A stretch of DNA of 64,000 bases from Caulobacter endophyticus. Lineage in GTDB: Bacteria; Pseudomonadota; Alphaproteobacteria; Caulobacterales; Caulobacteraceae. Below the pieces are notes generated by a model. The model did no database searches, was not told the DNA's origin, and worked only from the letters and a program-made list of their open reading frames with translations. Shown in pieces: positions 26,902 to 36,147 of this stretch. Location: positions 45,377 through 109,376 of the forward strand of contig NZ_JARQWV010000021.1 in NCBI RefSeq assembly GCF_029543245.1, read 5' to 3'. The number at the start of each line of letters is the position of its first letter. The first letter of the stretch is position 1. Made by a program: the position numbers and the translations under genes.

Positions 26902-27957
26902 ATGGCTTGGGATTTTCTGGTCGCCAGGTCCGACCTGCGCCAAACGCGTTTCCAGGACGTCGAGCCGCCGTCCCTGAACGAAGGCGAGGTCCGGCTGGCG
27001 ATCGAAAGCTTCGCCCTGACCGCCAACAACGTCACCTACGCCGCCTTCGGCGAGGCCATGCGCTACTGGGACTTCTTCCCCGCGCCCGAAGGCTGGGGAC
27101 GGGTTCCGGTCTGGGGTCATGCGCGGGTCGAGGCCTCGGCCCACCCCGAGGTCGAGGTGGGGCGGCGCTTCTACGGCTACCTGCCGATGTCGACGCACCT
27201 GACCGTGCAAGCCCGGCCCGGCCGCGCGGGCCTCGTCGACACCGCGCCCCATCGCCAAGGGCTGGCGGCGGCCTACAACCACTATCTGGCCGTGGACGAC
27301 GACCCGGCCCAGGACGACCACCGCGCCCTGCTGCAACCGCTGTTCATCACCTCGTTCCTGATCGAGGACTTCCTCGACGAGCACGCCGGCTTCGGCGCGG
27401 CCTCGGTCATGCTGACCAGCGCCTCGGCCAAGACGGCGATCGGCCTGGCGCATCTGCTGAAGAAGCGCGGGGCGGTGAAGGTGATCGGCCTGACCTCGCC
27501 GCGCAGCCGCGCCTTCGTCGAGGGCCTGGGCTTCCACGACCAGGTGCTGGCCTATGACGAACTTGGGGGCGCCGCGATCGCGCGGCCGGCGGTCTCGGTC
27601 GACTTCGCCGGCGACGCGGGCGTGCTGAAAAGCCTGCACGAGACCTTCGGCGAAGACCTGGCCTATTCGATGCTGGTCGGCGGCGCCCACTGGGAGGCCG
27701 GCGGCGGCCAAAGCGGTCTGCCCGGTCCCCGGCCGGTATTCTTCTTCGCGCCCGACCGCATCGCCAAGCGACGGCAGGACTGGGGTCCTGGCGGCTTCGA
27801 CCAGCGCTATGGCGAGGCCTGGGCCGGCTTCGTGGCCGACGCTCCGCGTTGGCTGCACGCCCAGCGCTCGCGAGGCCCCGACGCGATCGCGGCGGCCTGG
27901 CTGGCCCAGGTCGAAGGCCAGACCCGGCCCGATGTCGGGGTGACGCTGGCGCCCTAG
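26902..27957 (+). CDS. DUF2855-family protein
   Basis: 351-residue protein recognised as DUF2855 by its start (an ARSDLRQTRF region), ALTANNVTYAAFGEAMRYW, VWGHARVEAS and GRRFYGYLPMS. The fold is distantly like medium-chain dehydrogenases: SVMLTSASAKTA and KVIGLTSPRS resemble a nucleotide-binding half. No catalytic function is established for the family. GGAGG precedes the ATG. A palindrome at 26829 suggests its own regulation. The stop overlaps that of the convergent TPR gene by four bases. Confidence 0.85.
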   Translation: MAWDFLVARSDLRQTRFQDVEPPSLNEGEVRLAIESFALTANNVTYAAFGEAMRYWDFFPAPEGWGRVPVWGHARVEASAHPEVEVGRRFYGYLPMSTHLTVQARPGRAGLVDTAPHRQGLAAAYNHYLAVDDDPAQDDHRALLQPLFITSFLIEDFLDEHAGFGAASVMLTSASAKTAIGLAHLLKKRGAVKVIGLTSPRSRAFVEGLGFHDQVLAYDELGGAAIARPAVSVDFAGDAGVLKSLHETFGEDLAYSMLVGGAHWEAGGGQSGLPGPRPVFFFAPDRIAKRRQDWGPGGFDQRYGEAWAGFVADAPRWLHAQRSRGPDAIAAAWLAQVEGQTRPDVGVTLAP

Positions 27958-28781
27958 CCGCCGGCCTTGACCGCGCCCCAGGTGCGGGTGCCCGAGCCCT
28001 GGCCCAGCGCGGCGCGCAGCCAGGCCAGGTTGTTGTCGACCATCTGCGGCGGCAGGTCCTGGCGGGCCAACTTCTCGGCCTCGTCGACGCGGCCTTGCAG
28101 GCCGACGATCAGGGCCAGGTTCTGGCGGATCTGGATCGTCGAGGAGGGCATGGCCACGGCCTTGCGCAGCAGTGTCTCGGCGCCGGCCAGGTCGCCATGG
28201 CCGGCCAGGTACATGGCCAGGTTGGCGGCCGGGGCGGCTTCATTGGGCGCGAGCGCCACAGCCTGGCGGTGGGCGACCAGGGCCTCGTCGTCGCGCTTGG
28301 ACTGCTCCAGCGCCACGCCCAGCAGCGACTGCGGACGCCAGTCGCGCGGCGCGGCCGCGGCGGCGCTCCTGGCCGGCTCGATGGCGAAGAAGCCCTCGCC
28401 GCGCGCCAGTTGCACCCGGGCCGACTCCAGCAGGGCCTCTACGTCATTGGGATGCGAGACCAGCACCCGGCCCGAGGTCGCGACCGCATCGTCATAGCGG
28501 CCCAGCGAGCGCAGCGCCTGGGACAGGGCCACCCCGGCCTCGGCGTCGCGCGGATCCTTTTCGAACTCGGCGCTCCAGAAGGCGGCCCGGGCCAGCGGAT
28601 CGAGACGGCGGGCCTCCGCGCGCTCGACGGCGCCGGCCTTGCGCTGAGCGGCCGACTGGGCGACCGGCGCGCCGGCGGCGGTCTTGCCCGCCTTGTCGCC
28701 CTTGTCGGCGGCCATGGCCGGAACGCTCAGCAGAAGAATGGGCGTCAGGACGGTTGCGAGCAGGGCGGGCTTGCGACACAT
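27954..28781 (-). CDS. Secreted or periplasmic TPR protein
   Basis: 275 residues. A signal peptide (MCRKPALLATVLTPILLLSVPAMAA) is followed by tetratricopeptide repeats from about residue 65 to 255, visible as A-x-L-x-x-LGRYDDAVA, HPNDVEALLESARVQLARGE, PRDWRPQSLLGVALEQSKRDD and PNEAAPAANLAMYLAGHGD. The pattern is like TadD/CpaO-type pilus assembly TPR proteins, but no tad genes are nearby. The ATG at 28781 is preferred because GGAGA lies about 10 bases before it, whereas the ATG at 28790 has it almost adjacent. Confidence 0.82.
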   Translation of the reverse strand: MCRKPALLATVLTPILLLSVPAMAADKGDKAGKTAAGAPVAQSAAQRKAGAVERAEARRLDPLARAAFWSAEFEKDPRDAEAGVALSQALRSLGRYDDAVATSGRVLVSHPNDVEALLESARVQLARGEGFFAIEPARSAAAAAPRDWRPQSLLGVALEQSKRDDEALVAHRQAVALAPNEAAPAANLAMYLAGHGDLAGAETLLRKAVAMPSSTIQIRQNLALIVGLQGRVDEAEKLARQDLPPQMVDNNLAWLRAALGQGSGTRTWGAVKAGG

Positions 28782-28867
28782 GGAAGGCATGTCTCCGGAA
28801 GGTCGGCCGAGCATCGCGCGGCCCCCTCAAGGAATCGTTAAGCATAAATTCGCGAAGGCCCCGGCCC

Positions 28868-30289
28868 ATGACCGAACCCCTGATCACCTCGTCCTCGCGC
28901 GGCGCGAACGATGGCCCCGTGATCCCGGTGCACGCCCTCTGGGAGGACGAGCTGACGGCCTTCCTCGGCGCGCGGCCCAGCTTCGTGCGCGGCTTCGCCA
29001 AGCTGTCGGACTTCTCGGCCAAGGCCGGCCAGGCGGTGGCCGTGCCCACCCCCGAAGGCGCGCTGGACCGCGTGCTTTTCGGCCTGGGACAAAGGGTTGC
29101 GAAAGGCGGCAGGGCCGACGCCATGGTCTTCCGCGCCCTGCCGGCCAAGCTGCCGGCCGGCGACTATCGCCTGCATGCCAGCCCTGAAGGCCTGGATCCG
29201 GCCCAGATCGCCCTGGCCTTCGCCCTGGGGACCTATCGCTTCGACCGCTTCAAGGCCCGGGGCGCCGACGGGGCGCGACGCCTTGTCGCGCCGGACGGCG
29301 TCGACGTCGCCGAGGCCCAGGTGATCGCCCACGCCTGCGCCCTGGCCCGCGACATGGTCAACAGCCCGGCCAACGCCATGGGCCCGCGCCAGATCGAGAC
29401 CATCGCCCGCGAAATCGCCGAGCAGTTCGGCGCCGACTTCTCGGCCATCGTCGGCGACGAGCTGCTGGAGCAGAACTATCCCGCCGTTCACGCCGTCGGC
29501 CGCGCCGCCGTGCCCGAGCGCGCGCCGCGCATGCTCGAGATCCAGTGGGGCGACGAGAACAATCCCGTCGTCGCCATCGTCGGCAAGGGCGTGGTGTTCG
29601 ACACCGGGGGCCTGGACATCAAGCCCTCGGCCGGCATGCGGCTGATGAAGAAGGACATGGGCGGCGCCGCCCACGCTCTTGCTCTCGCGCGCATGGTCAT
29701 GGCCGCCAAGCTGCCGGTGCGCCTGGTCGTGCTGGTTCCCGTGGTCGAGAACGCCATCGCCGGCGACGCCATGCGCCCGGGCGACGTGCTCGACAGCCGG
29801 GCGGGCCTCACCATCGAGGTCGGCAACACCGACGCCGAAGGCCGCCTGATCCTGGCCGACGCCCTGACCCGCGCGGCCGAACTGTCACCGGCCCTGACCA
29901 TCGATCTCGCCACCCTGACCGGCGCGGCGCGCATCGCCCTGGGTCCGCAGGTGATCCCCTTCTACACCCCCGACGACGCCCTGGCCGGCGAGATCGAGGC
30001 CGGGGCCCGCAAGGCCGCCGACCCCGTCTGGCGCATGCCGCTGTGGGACGGCTATCGCGAAGCGCTGGAAAGCGACGTCGCCGACCTGAAGAACGATCCC
30101 GACGGCTGGGCCCAGGCCGGCTCGGTGACGGCCGCCCTGTTCCTGCAACGGTTCGCGCCGACCACCGGCGCGTGGGTCCATCTCGACATCTTCGCCTGGA
30201 ACCCCAAGGGCGCCCCCGGCCGTCCCAGCGGCGGCGAGGCCCAGGCCATCCGCGGTCTCTACGCGATGCTGAAGGGCCGGTTCGCCTGA
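28868..30289 (+). CDS. M17 leucyl aminopeptidase family protein
   Basis: 473-residue cytosolic zinc/manganese aminopeptidase. The catalytic domain (about 160-473) holds GKGVVFDTGGLDIKPS with metal-binding lysine and aspartate, MKKDMGGAAH, and the M17 signature NTDAEGRL. The N-terminal domain (1-150) is less conserved, as usual. ATG at 28868 is chosen over a much longer upstream frame that reads through the TPR gene's promoter. The stop codon overlaps the next start (TGATG), so it is translationally coupled to the NlpC/P60 gene, suggesting joint breakdown of peptides from wall turnover. Confidence 0.94.
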   Translation: MTEPLITSSSRGANDGPVIPVHALWEDELTAFLGARPSFVRGFAKLSDFSAKAGQAVAVPTPEGALDRVLFGLGQRVAKGGRADAMVFRALPAKLPAGDYRLHASPEGLDPAQIALAFALGTYRFDRFKARGADGARRLVAPDGVDVAEAQVIAHACALARDMVNSPANAMGPRQIETIAREIAEQFGADFSAIVGDELLEQNYPAVHAVGRAAVPERAPRMLEIQWGDENNPVVAIVGKGVVFDTGGLDIKPSAGMRLMKKDMGGAAHALALARMVMAAKLPVRLVVLVPVVENAIAGDAMRPGDVLDSRAGLTIEVGNTDAEGRLILADALTRAAELSPALTIDLATLTGAARIALGPQVIPFYTPDDALAGEIEAGARKAADPVWRMPLWDGYREALESDVADLKNDPDGWAQAGSVTAALFLQRFAPTTGAWVHLDIFAWNPKGAPGRPSGGEAQAIRGLYAMLKGRFA

Positions 30290-31119
30290 TGGACCCGCGC
30301 CTCACCCTGGCCCGTCCGGACCTGGCCGACACCGCCCTGCAGGGGATCGTCGCCGCCGAGCGCTACGACACCCCCAAGGCCTGGCAGGTCGCGGTCCCGG
30401 CCGCCGCCCTGCGCAAGGCCCCGGCAGCCGACGCCGAGCAATGGACCCAGCTGCTGTTCGGCGAGCGCTTTTGCGTGCTCGACGTCAAGGACGGCTTCGC
30501 CTGGGGCCAGGGCGCGCGCGACGGCTATGTGGGCTGGGTATCGCAGGCCGATCTCGCCCCGCTGGGCGAGCCGGCCACCCACCAGGTGGCGGTCCTGCGC
30601 ACCTATGCGTTCGGCGAGCCCAACATCAAGTCGCGTCCCGAGGGGCTCTACTCTCTCGGCGCGCTGGTGACGGTCGAGGCCCGCGAAGGCCGCTTCGCCA
30701 AGGGCGCGGGCGCCGGCTGGTTCATCGAGGCCCACCTGGCGCCGATCGGCCTGGCGAGCGCGGTCGACCCAGCCGAGGTCGCCCTCGGCTTCCTGGGCGC
30801 GCCCTATCAGTGGGGCGGCCGGGAAAGCCTGGGCCTGGACTGCTCGGGCCTGGTGCAGCAGGCCCTGGCCGCCACGGGCAAGGCCGCCCCGCGCGACACC
30901 GACATGCAGTTCGGCTTCTTTCCTGCGATCGACGAGGCCGACCGCCGGCGCGGCGACCTGGTGTTCTGGAAGGGCCACGTGGCGATCCTGCTGGACCGCG
31001 ACACCATCGTCCACGCCAACGCCCACCACATGGCCGTGGCGGTCGAGCCCCTGGCGCAGGCCATCGCCCGCATCGACGCGGCCGGCGTGGGCCAGCCGAC
31101 CGGGTGGCGGCGGCCTTAG
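30289..31119 (+). CDS. NlpC/P60 (C40) hydrolase with SH3-like domains
   Basis: 276 residues. N-terminal SH3-like segments (about 40-85 and 100-150, with WGQGARDGYVGWV and GAGAGWFIEAHL) precede a C40 papain-like domain (160-265). The nucleophile is in LDCSGLVQQAL (about C184), the histidine in KGHVAILLD, and a third polar residue in HANAHH. Relatives cleave gamma-D-Glu-diamino acid bonds of cell-wall peptides. There is no signal peptide, so it probably acts on imported wall peptides in the cytosol, consistent with its coupling to an M17 aminopeptidase. Confidence 0.92.
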   Translation: MDPRLTLARPDLADTALQGIVAAERYDTPKAWQVAVPAAALRKAPAADAEQWTQLLFGERFCVLDVKDGFAWGQGARDGYVGWVSQADLAPLGEPATHQVAVLRTYAFGEPNIKSRPEGLYSLGALVTVEAREGRFAKGAGAGWFIEAHLAPIGLASAVDPAEVALGFLGAPYQWGGRESLGLDCSGLVQQALAATGKAAPRDTDMQFGFFPAIDEADRRRGDLVFWKGHVAILLDRDTIVHANAHHMAVAVEPLAQAIARIDAAGVGQPTGWRRP

Positions 31120-31130
31120 AAACTCCGTCC

Positions 31131-31233
31131 TTCCCCGCGAAGGCGGGGACCCAAGCCGAGTCTGCAATCCTATTCGCGGTCGTGCTCAATCCTGAACGTC
31201 AGCTTGGATCCCCGCCTGCGCGGGGATGCTCGG
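31131..31233. repeat. Intergenic palindromic element, family B copy 2
   Basis: Left unit TTCCCCGCGAAGGCGGGGAC followed by CCAAGC (31131-31160) and inverted right unit GCTTGGATCCCCGCCTGCGC (31200-31233), about 40 bases apart. It lies between the C40 gene and the next operon's promoter. Confidence 0.85.
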
Positions 31234-31401
31234 TCTAAAGGGAGACGAGGCCCCGGAAACGTCGCCTAGTCGACACTTTCACAGCCGAAACGCGAGTCAC
31301 GGCAACAGGTTACCGCCAGACTCGCCCATCGAGCGCCACGTTGTTGTCACGACAGCGCTTTGCCTCTATCGCGACGCATTCTCACCTGTCGGAGAAATCC
31401 C

Positions 31402-33567
31402 GTGTCGCCCCGCCTCTCCCTGCTGCTGACCACCGCCCTCCTCGCCCCCCTCGCGGCGAGCCCCGTCCTGGCCCAGGAACCCGCGCCGACCGCGGTCGAG
31501 GAAGTGATCGTCACCGGCTCGCAGGTGCGCCTGCCGCCCGCCTATGCCGGCGGCCAGGTCGCCAAGGGCGCCCGCGTGGGCCTGCTCGGCGCGCTGGACA
31601 CGATGGACACTCCCTTCTCGGTGACCAGCTACACCGAGGAGCTGATCCGCAACCAGCAGGCCCTGGGCATCGGCGACGTGCTGCAGAACGACCCGACCGT
31701 GCGGGTCAGCAAGGGCTTCGGCAACTTCCAGGAACTGTACGTCGTGCGCGGCTTCCCCGTGTACTCCGACGACATGACCTATAACGGCCTCTACGGCGTT
31801 CTGCCCCGACAGTTCGTGGCCGCCGAGCTGGTCGAGCGCGTGGACGTATTCCGGGGCGCCAACTCGTTCCTGAACGGCGCGGCCCCGGGCGGCAGCGGCG
31901 TCGGCGGCGCCTTCAACCTGGCGCCCAAGCGCGCTGGCAGCGTCCCCCTGACCCGCTTCAGCGCCGGCTGGGACGGCGGCGAGCAGCTCTACGCCAAGGC
32001 CGACGTCGCCCGCCGCTTCGGCCAGGACAACGCCTATGGCGCGCGTCTGAACCTTGGCCTGCACGGCGGCGAGACGGCCGTCGACGGCGAGAAGCGCGAC
32101 CTGAAGGTGATCGGCCTGGGCCTGGACCGTCGCGGCGAGCGCGCCCGCTTCTCGGCCGACCTGGGCTGGCAGGACCACCACATCGACGCCCCGCGCCCGA
32201 CCGTCACCCCGGCCGGCGCCATTCCCAAGGCCCCGTCGGCCGACAAGAACTTCGCCCAGAACTGGACCTACACCGACGAGCGCCAGCTGTTCGGCGCGGC
32301 GCGCGGCGAGTTCGACCTGACCGACAACGTCAGCGCCTGGGCCGCGGTCGGCGGCCGCAAGGGCAAGGAAGACAACGTCCTGGCCAACCCGACGGCCCAG
32401 CCGGACGGCACGATCAGCGCCTATCGCTTCGACAACGTCCGCAAGGACACCATCCTGTCGGCGGACGTCGGCCTGCGCGCCAAGTTCGCCACCGGCCCGG
32501 TCGGCCACAGCGTCGTCGCCTCGATCGCCCAGGTCGACCTGAAGTCGCGCAACGCCTATGCGTTCTCGAACTTCGCCGGCTTCGCCAGCAACCTCTATAC
32601 GCCCCTGCAGGTCGCCAAGCCGGCGGCCGACTTCTTCATCGGCGGCTCACTGTCGGACCCGAACGTCACCGAGCGCGCCAAGAACCGCAGCGTGGCGATC
32701 GCCGACACCCTGTCGTTCCTGGACGAGACGCTGCTGGTCACGGTCGGCGTGCGCTACCAGGAGATCTGGACCCGCACCTATGACTACAACACCGGCGTCG
32801 GCGGCGTGGCCTATGACAGCGACGCCACCACCCCGGCAGTGGCCGTGGTCTACAAGCCGAGCGACAAGATCTCGCTCTACGCCAACTACGCCGAGGCCCT
32901 GGTTCCCGGGAAGATCGCGCCCACCGTGGTCAACGGCGTCACCGTGGCCAACGGCAACGAGATCCTCTCGCCGTTCCGCGCCGAACAGGCCGAGGCGGGC
33001 GTGAAGTACGACAGCGGCTCGTTCGGCGGCGCCCTGAGCGTCTTCCGCACGACCAAGCCCAGCGAGTACTTCAACGCCACCAACCGCATCTACGGCGCCG
33101 ACGGCGAACAGGAGAACAAGGGCGTCGAGCTGACGGCCTATGGCGAGCTCACGCACGGCTTGCGCCTGATCGGCGGCGCCACCTGGATGGACACCAAGAT
33201 CAACCGCGCCCAGACCGCCGCGCTGGAAGGCAAGTCGGCGATCGGCGTGCCGGAGTTCCAGGCCAACCTCAACGTCGAGTACGACGTCGCCGCGCTCGAA
33301 GGCCTGACGCTCGACGGTCGCGTGGTCTACACCGGCTCGCAGGCCGCCAACGAGGCCAACACGGTGGAGCTGGGTTCGTGGACCCGCTTCGACATCGGCG
33401 CGCGCTATGCCTTCGAGGCCGGCGATCGTCCGGTCACCCTGCGCGCCCGCATCGAGAACCTGGCCGACAAGAACCAGTGGGTGGCGGTCGGCGGCTATCC
33501 GGGCGCCAACTACCTGACGCTGGGCGCCCCGCGCACCCTGCGCCTGTCGGTCACCACGGACTTCTAA
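31402..33567 (+). CDS. TonB-dependent siderophore receptor
   Basis: 721-residue outer-membrane receptor. The start is GTG at 31402 with GGAGAAA 5 bases upstream; it gives a signal peptide ending VLAQE. The TonB box is VEEVIVTGS. The plug includes DTPFSVTSYTEELI, IGDVLQNDPTVRVS, YVVRGFPV and VERVDVFRGANSFLNG with the siderophore-receptor form GxxPGGS. The barrel ends in RLSVTTDF. Subfamily features are those of ferric-siderophore (FhuE/FpvA-like) receptors. It heads an operon with a PepSY protein and a small membrane protein, a typical iron-uptake set. Confidence 0.94.
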   Translation: MSPRLSLLLTTALLAPLAASPVLAQEPAPTAVEEVIVTGSQVRLPPAYAGGQVAKGARVGLLGALDTMDTPFSVTSYTEELIRNQQALGIGDVLQNDPTVRVSKGFGNFQELYVVRGFPVYSDDMTYNGLYGVLPRQFVAAELVERVDVFRGANSFLNGAAPGGSGVGGAFNLAPKRAGSVPLTRFSAGWDGGEQLYAKADVARRFGQDNAYGARLNLGLHGGETAVDGEKRDLKVIGLGLDRRGERARFSADLGWQDHHIDAPRPTVTPAGAIPKAPSADKNFAQNWTYTDERQLFGAARGEFDLTDNVSAWAAVGGRKGKEDNVLANPTAQPDGTISAYRFDNVRKDTILSADVGLRAKFATGPVGHSVVASIAQVDLKSRNAYAFSNFAGFASNLYTPLQVAKPAADFFIGGSLSDPNVTERAKNRSVAIADTLSFLDETLLVTVGVRYQEIWTRTYDYNTGVGGVAYDSDATTPAVAVVYKPSDKISLYANYAEALVPGKIAPTVVNGVTVANGNEILSPFRAEQAEAGVKYDSGSFGGALSVFRTTKPSEYFNATNRIYGADGEQENKGVELTAYGELTHGLRLIGGATWMDTKINRAQTAALEGKSAIGVPEFQANLNVEYDVAALEGLTLDGRVVYTGSQAANEANTVELGSWTRFDIGARYAFEAGDRPVTLRARIENLADKNQWVAVGGYPGANYLTLGAPRTLRLSVTTDF

Positions 33568-33573
33568 GGCCCC

Positions 33574-34656
33574 ATGAAGTCGTCGACGCTCCGCGCCTGG
33601 TCGTGGGTCCACAAGTGGTCGAGCCTGGTCTCGACCCTGTTCCTGCTGATGCTGTGCGTCACCGGCCTGCCGCTCGTGTTCACCCACGAGATCGAGGAGG
33701 TGGCGATGCATCAGGCCTGGACGCCGGCCCATCCGGACGGCCCCAAGCTGAGCCTCGACCAGGTGCTGGAGACGGCGCTGGCCCGCAAGCCGGGCGAGGT
33801 CGCCGCCTTCATGAGCTTCGACGTGGAACGGCCGGTGGTGAACGTCACCACCGTCCAGCCGGGCAAGTCTGGCTACAGCTTCCAGCCGATCGACCAGACC
33901 AGCGGCGACGCCGCCCCTTCGGTGGCGGGTCATCCGGTCATGGAGTTCCTGCTCCAGCTGCACACCGACATGTTCCTGGGCCTGGCGGGGATGCTGTTCC
34001 TGGGGGCCATGGGCCTGCTGCTGGTGGCCGCCCTGGTCTCTGGCGTCGTCCTCTATGCGCCGTTCATGCGCAAGCTGCCGTTCGGCACGGTGCGCGCCCG
34101 CAAGGCCGCCCGCACCCGCTGGCTCGACTATCACAACCTGCTGGGCGCGGTGACCCTGGCCTGGGTGCTGGTCGTGGGCGTCACCGGCGTCGTCAACACC
34201 CTTGCCACGCCGATCATCGCCTACTGGAAGGACACGGCGCTGAAGGAGCTGACCCAGGCCTATGACAAGCCCGCCCCGGCCGGTGAGCGCAGCTCGCTGG
34301 CCGCCGCGGTCGAGCGGGCCAAGCTGGCCCTGCCGGGCAAGCAGCTGCAGTTCGTGGCCTTCCCCGGCAGCAGCTATTCGACCGACCACCACTATGCGGT
34401 GTTCTTCCACGGCGACACGCCGCTGACCGCGCACCTGACCACCCCGGCCCTGATTGACGCCCGCACCGGCCAGCTGTCGGCCGTGGCGCCCACGCCCTGG
34501 TACGTGAAGACCCTGTCGCTGTCGCAGCCGCTGCACTTCGGCGACTACGGCGGCCTGCCGCTGAAGATCCTGTGGGCGCTGCTCGACATCGCCACCATCG
34601 TGATCCTGGGTTCGGGCGTCTATCTGTGGCTGGTCAAGCGGGGGAGCGCGCGATGA
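33574..34656 (+). CDS. PepSY-domain membrane protein (siderophore utilisation)
   Basis: 360-residue inner-membrane protein of the PepSY-TM (PiuB-like) family. It has four main helices: about 12-34 (SLVSTLFLLMLCVTGLPLVF), 135-165, 190-212 and 333-352. Two soluble PepSY-like regions lie between them. The family is coexpressed with siderophore receptors and is thought to reduce or release iron in the periplasm or inner membrane. It starts six bases after the receptor stop and overlaps the next ORF by ATGA. Confidence 0.92.
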   Translation: MKSSTLRAWSWVHKWSSLVSTLFLLMLCVTGLPLVFTHEIEEVAMHQAWTPAHPDGPKLSLDQVLETALARKPGEVAAFMSFDVERPVVNVTTVQPGKSGYSFQPIDQTSGDAAPSVAGHPVMEFLLQLHTDMFLGLAGMLFLGAMGLLLVAALVSGVVLYAPFMRKLPFGTVRARKAARTRWLDYHNLLGAVTLAWVLVVGVTGVVNTLATPIIAYWKDTALKELTQAYDKPAPAGERSSLAAAVERAKLALPGKQLQFVAFPGSSYSTDHHYAVFFHGDTPLTAHLTTPALIDARTGQLSAVAPTPWYVKTLSLSQPLHFGDYGGLPLKILWALLDIATIVILGSGVYLWLVKRGSAR

Positions 34657-34835
34657 GCCGTCCGCACCTGAGCCTTTGGCAGGTCTTCCGCATCCCGGCC
34701 GTGGTGGCCGTGCTCAGCCTGTTCGGCCTGGTGGCGGCCCTGCTCGACGACGGCGCCTGGGACTGGATCGGCGCGGCGGCGCTGGGCGTGTCGGTCGCGG
34801 TGACGGTCTGGGCGCTGGCCGCGCGGCGGCGCTAG
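34653..34835 (+). CDS. Small membrane protein of the receptor operon (60 aa)
   Basis: 60 residues, MSRPHLSLWQVFRIPAVVAV onward, with two hydrophobic helices (about 14-32 and 39-56) and a basic end AARRR. Its ATG overlaps the PepSY gene stop (ATGA), so it is translated with it. Comparable small proteins accompany PepSY genes in other Alphaproteobacteria; function unknown, perhaps a PepSY partner. Confidence 0.8.
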   Translation: MSRPHLSLWQVFRIPAVVAVLSLFGLVAALLDDGAWDWIGAAALGVSVAVTVWALAARRR

Positions 34836-35089
34836 GCGATCGGCGCGTTTCCCCGGGACGGAGTCCCAAGGAGCGGGCCGCGCGCCCCCGCACGCTTCCC
34901 GCTCCCCCGTTGCACCCAGCCCCCCAGCCGGATCGCGAACGGTCCGCGCGCCGCGCTCCCCCGAGGCGGCCCGCAATCGGACGGCGCGGACTGTAGGCGG
35001 CGGGCGCGCTGGAAAAATACCGGTCTCGCTACCCATTCTGTGCGGCCGCGGGTCTTGCGCCCGATCCGCCGGCTTGCTCTCATCGATCG

Positions 35090-36034
35090 ATGCTCGAGCC
35101 GCCGGCCACATCCCGTCCTCCCGCGCCCCCGTCGGCGCAACGGCTCGGCGAGGAGCTTCGCGCCTCCCTGGCCTATGTGCGCGACACCATCGAGATCACC
35201 CGAGGCGAGCGCGACCTGCTCGACGCCTGGATCCTGACCGCCGCCCTCGACGCCAACATGGCCCCGGTGACGCGCGATCCGGCGCTGATGGACGCCTACG
35301 GACGCGCGGCGGAATCGACGCCCGACGACCTACGGCGTCCGGTCAGCGTCAACGCCGTCGCCCAGTCGCTGCGACTGCCGTTCGAGACCGTGCGTCGGCG
35401 GGTGCTGCGTCTGGCCCGCGAGGGCCACTGCGTGGTCGGACCGCACGGCGTGGTGGTGCCCAACAGCGCAGTGACTACCGATCTCTACCTGGCCGAGATG
35501 CAGGGCCGACAAGCCCGCGCCCGCCGCTTCCATCAGCAATTGAAGACGATCGGAGCCCTCCCCGCCGAACCCGCCTCGGCCCCAGCCTCCGGAGAGGAGC
35601 CGCCGCTGCGGGCCGTGAACTGGGCGCTGTCGGAATACGTGCTTCGGGCCTGCAACGACCTGATCGCCCTGACCGACAACCTGGTGGCCAGCCGGGTGCT
35701 GCTGGAACTGGCGGTCAGCAACATCGAGACCCTGCCGGCCGAGGACCTTCCCGGCTGGGCCGCTGACCCGGCCGGCGTCGGCCGCCCGGCGCGGACGGCG
35801 GCCCTGGCCCGCTCGCTGCGTGTGCCGGCCGAGACCGTCCGCCGCCACCTCAACGGCCTGGAGGCGCAAGGCTATGGCCTGCGCCGCGCCGACGGCTGGG
35901 TCGCGACCGCCCCGGCCGACGCCCTGCCCCGGCTCTCGGCCATGGCGCAGGCCAACCGCGCCAACCTCAAGCGGCTGTTCTCGCGCCTGCGCACGCTCGG
36001 CGCCCTGGCGGCTTGGGAGGGCGCCCCCGCCTGA
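35090..36034 (+). CDS. DNA-binding protein with two similar winged-HTH domains
   Basis: 314 residues with no signal or membrane segment. Two helix-turn-helix motifs of the same kind are present: VAQSLRLPFETVRRRVLRLA (about 88-107) and LARSLRVPAETVRRHLNGLE (about 243-262). Both follow a similar segment and lead into a short beta wing (CVVGPHGVVV; YGLRRADGWVAT). The middle part (about 115-225) is helical. This looks like an internal duplication of one winged-HTH unit. Family name unknown to me. Upstream 255 bases are very GC-rich with no repeat of the A to D families. Confidence 0.75.
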   Translation: MLEPPATSRPPAPPSAQRLGEELRASLAYVRDTIEITRGERDLLDAWILTAALDANMAPVTRDPALMDAYGRAAESTPDDLRRPVSVNAVAQSLRLPFETVRRRVLRLAREGHCVVGPHGVVVPNSAVTTDLYLAEMQGRQARARRFHQQLKTIGALPAEPASAPASGEEPPLRAVNWALSEYVLRACNDLIALTDNLVASRVLLELAVSNIETLPAEDLPGWAADPAGVGRPARTAALARSLRVPAETVRRHLNGLEAQGYGLRRADGWVATAPADALPRLSAMAQANRANLKRLFSRLRTLGALAAWEGAPA

Positions 36035-36147
36035 CGCCGATGCGTTTCCGATCCGCCGGCGCGATCTTTCCGCTCGAAGCTCACCCTTCGATTGTCCACC
36101 GCGCATCCGGCTGCTAGGCCGGGCGCCGGTATGGAGGGGGAATTTTG

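Noticed and set aside
31234..31401. Fur box or cobalamin riboswitch before the siderophore receptor
   Set aside because: No GATAATGATAAT-type core and no riboswitch core sequence could be found by eye.
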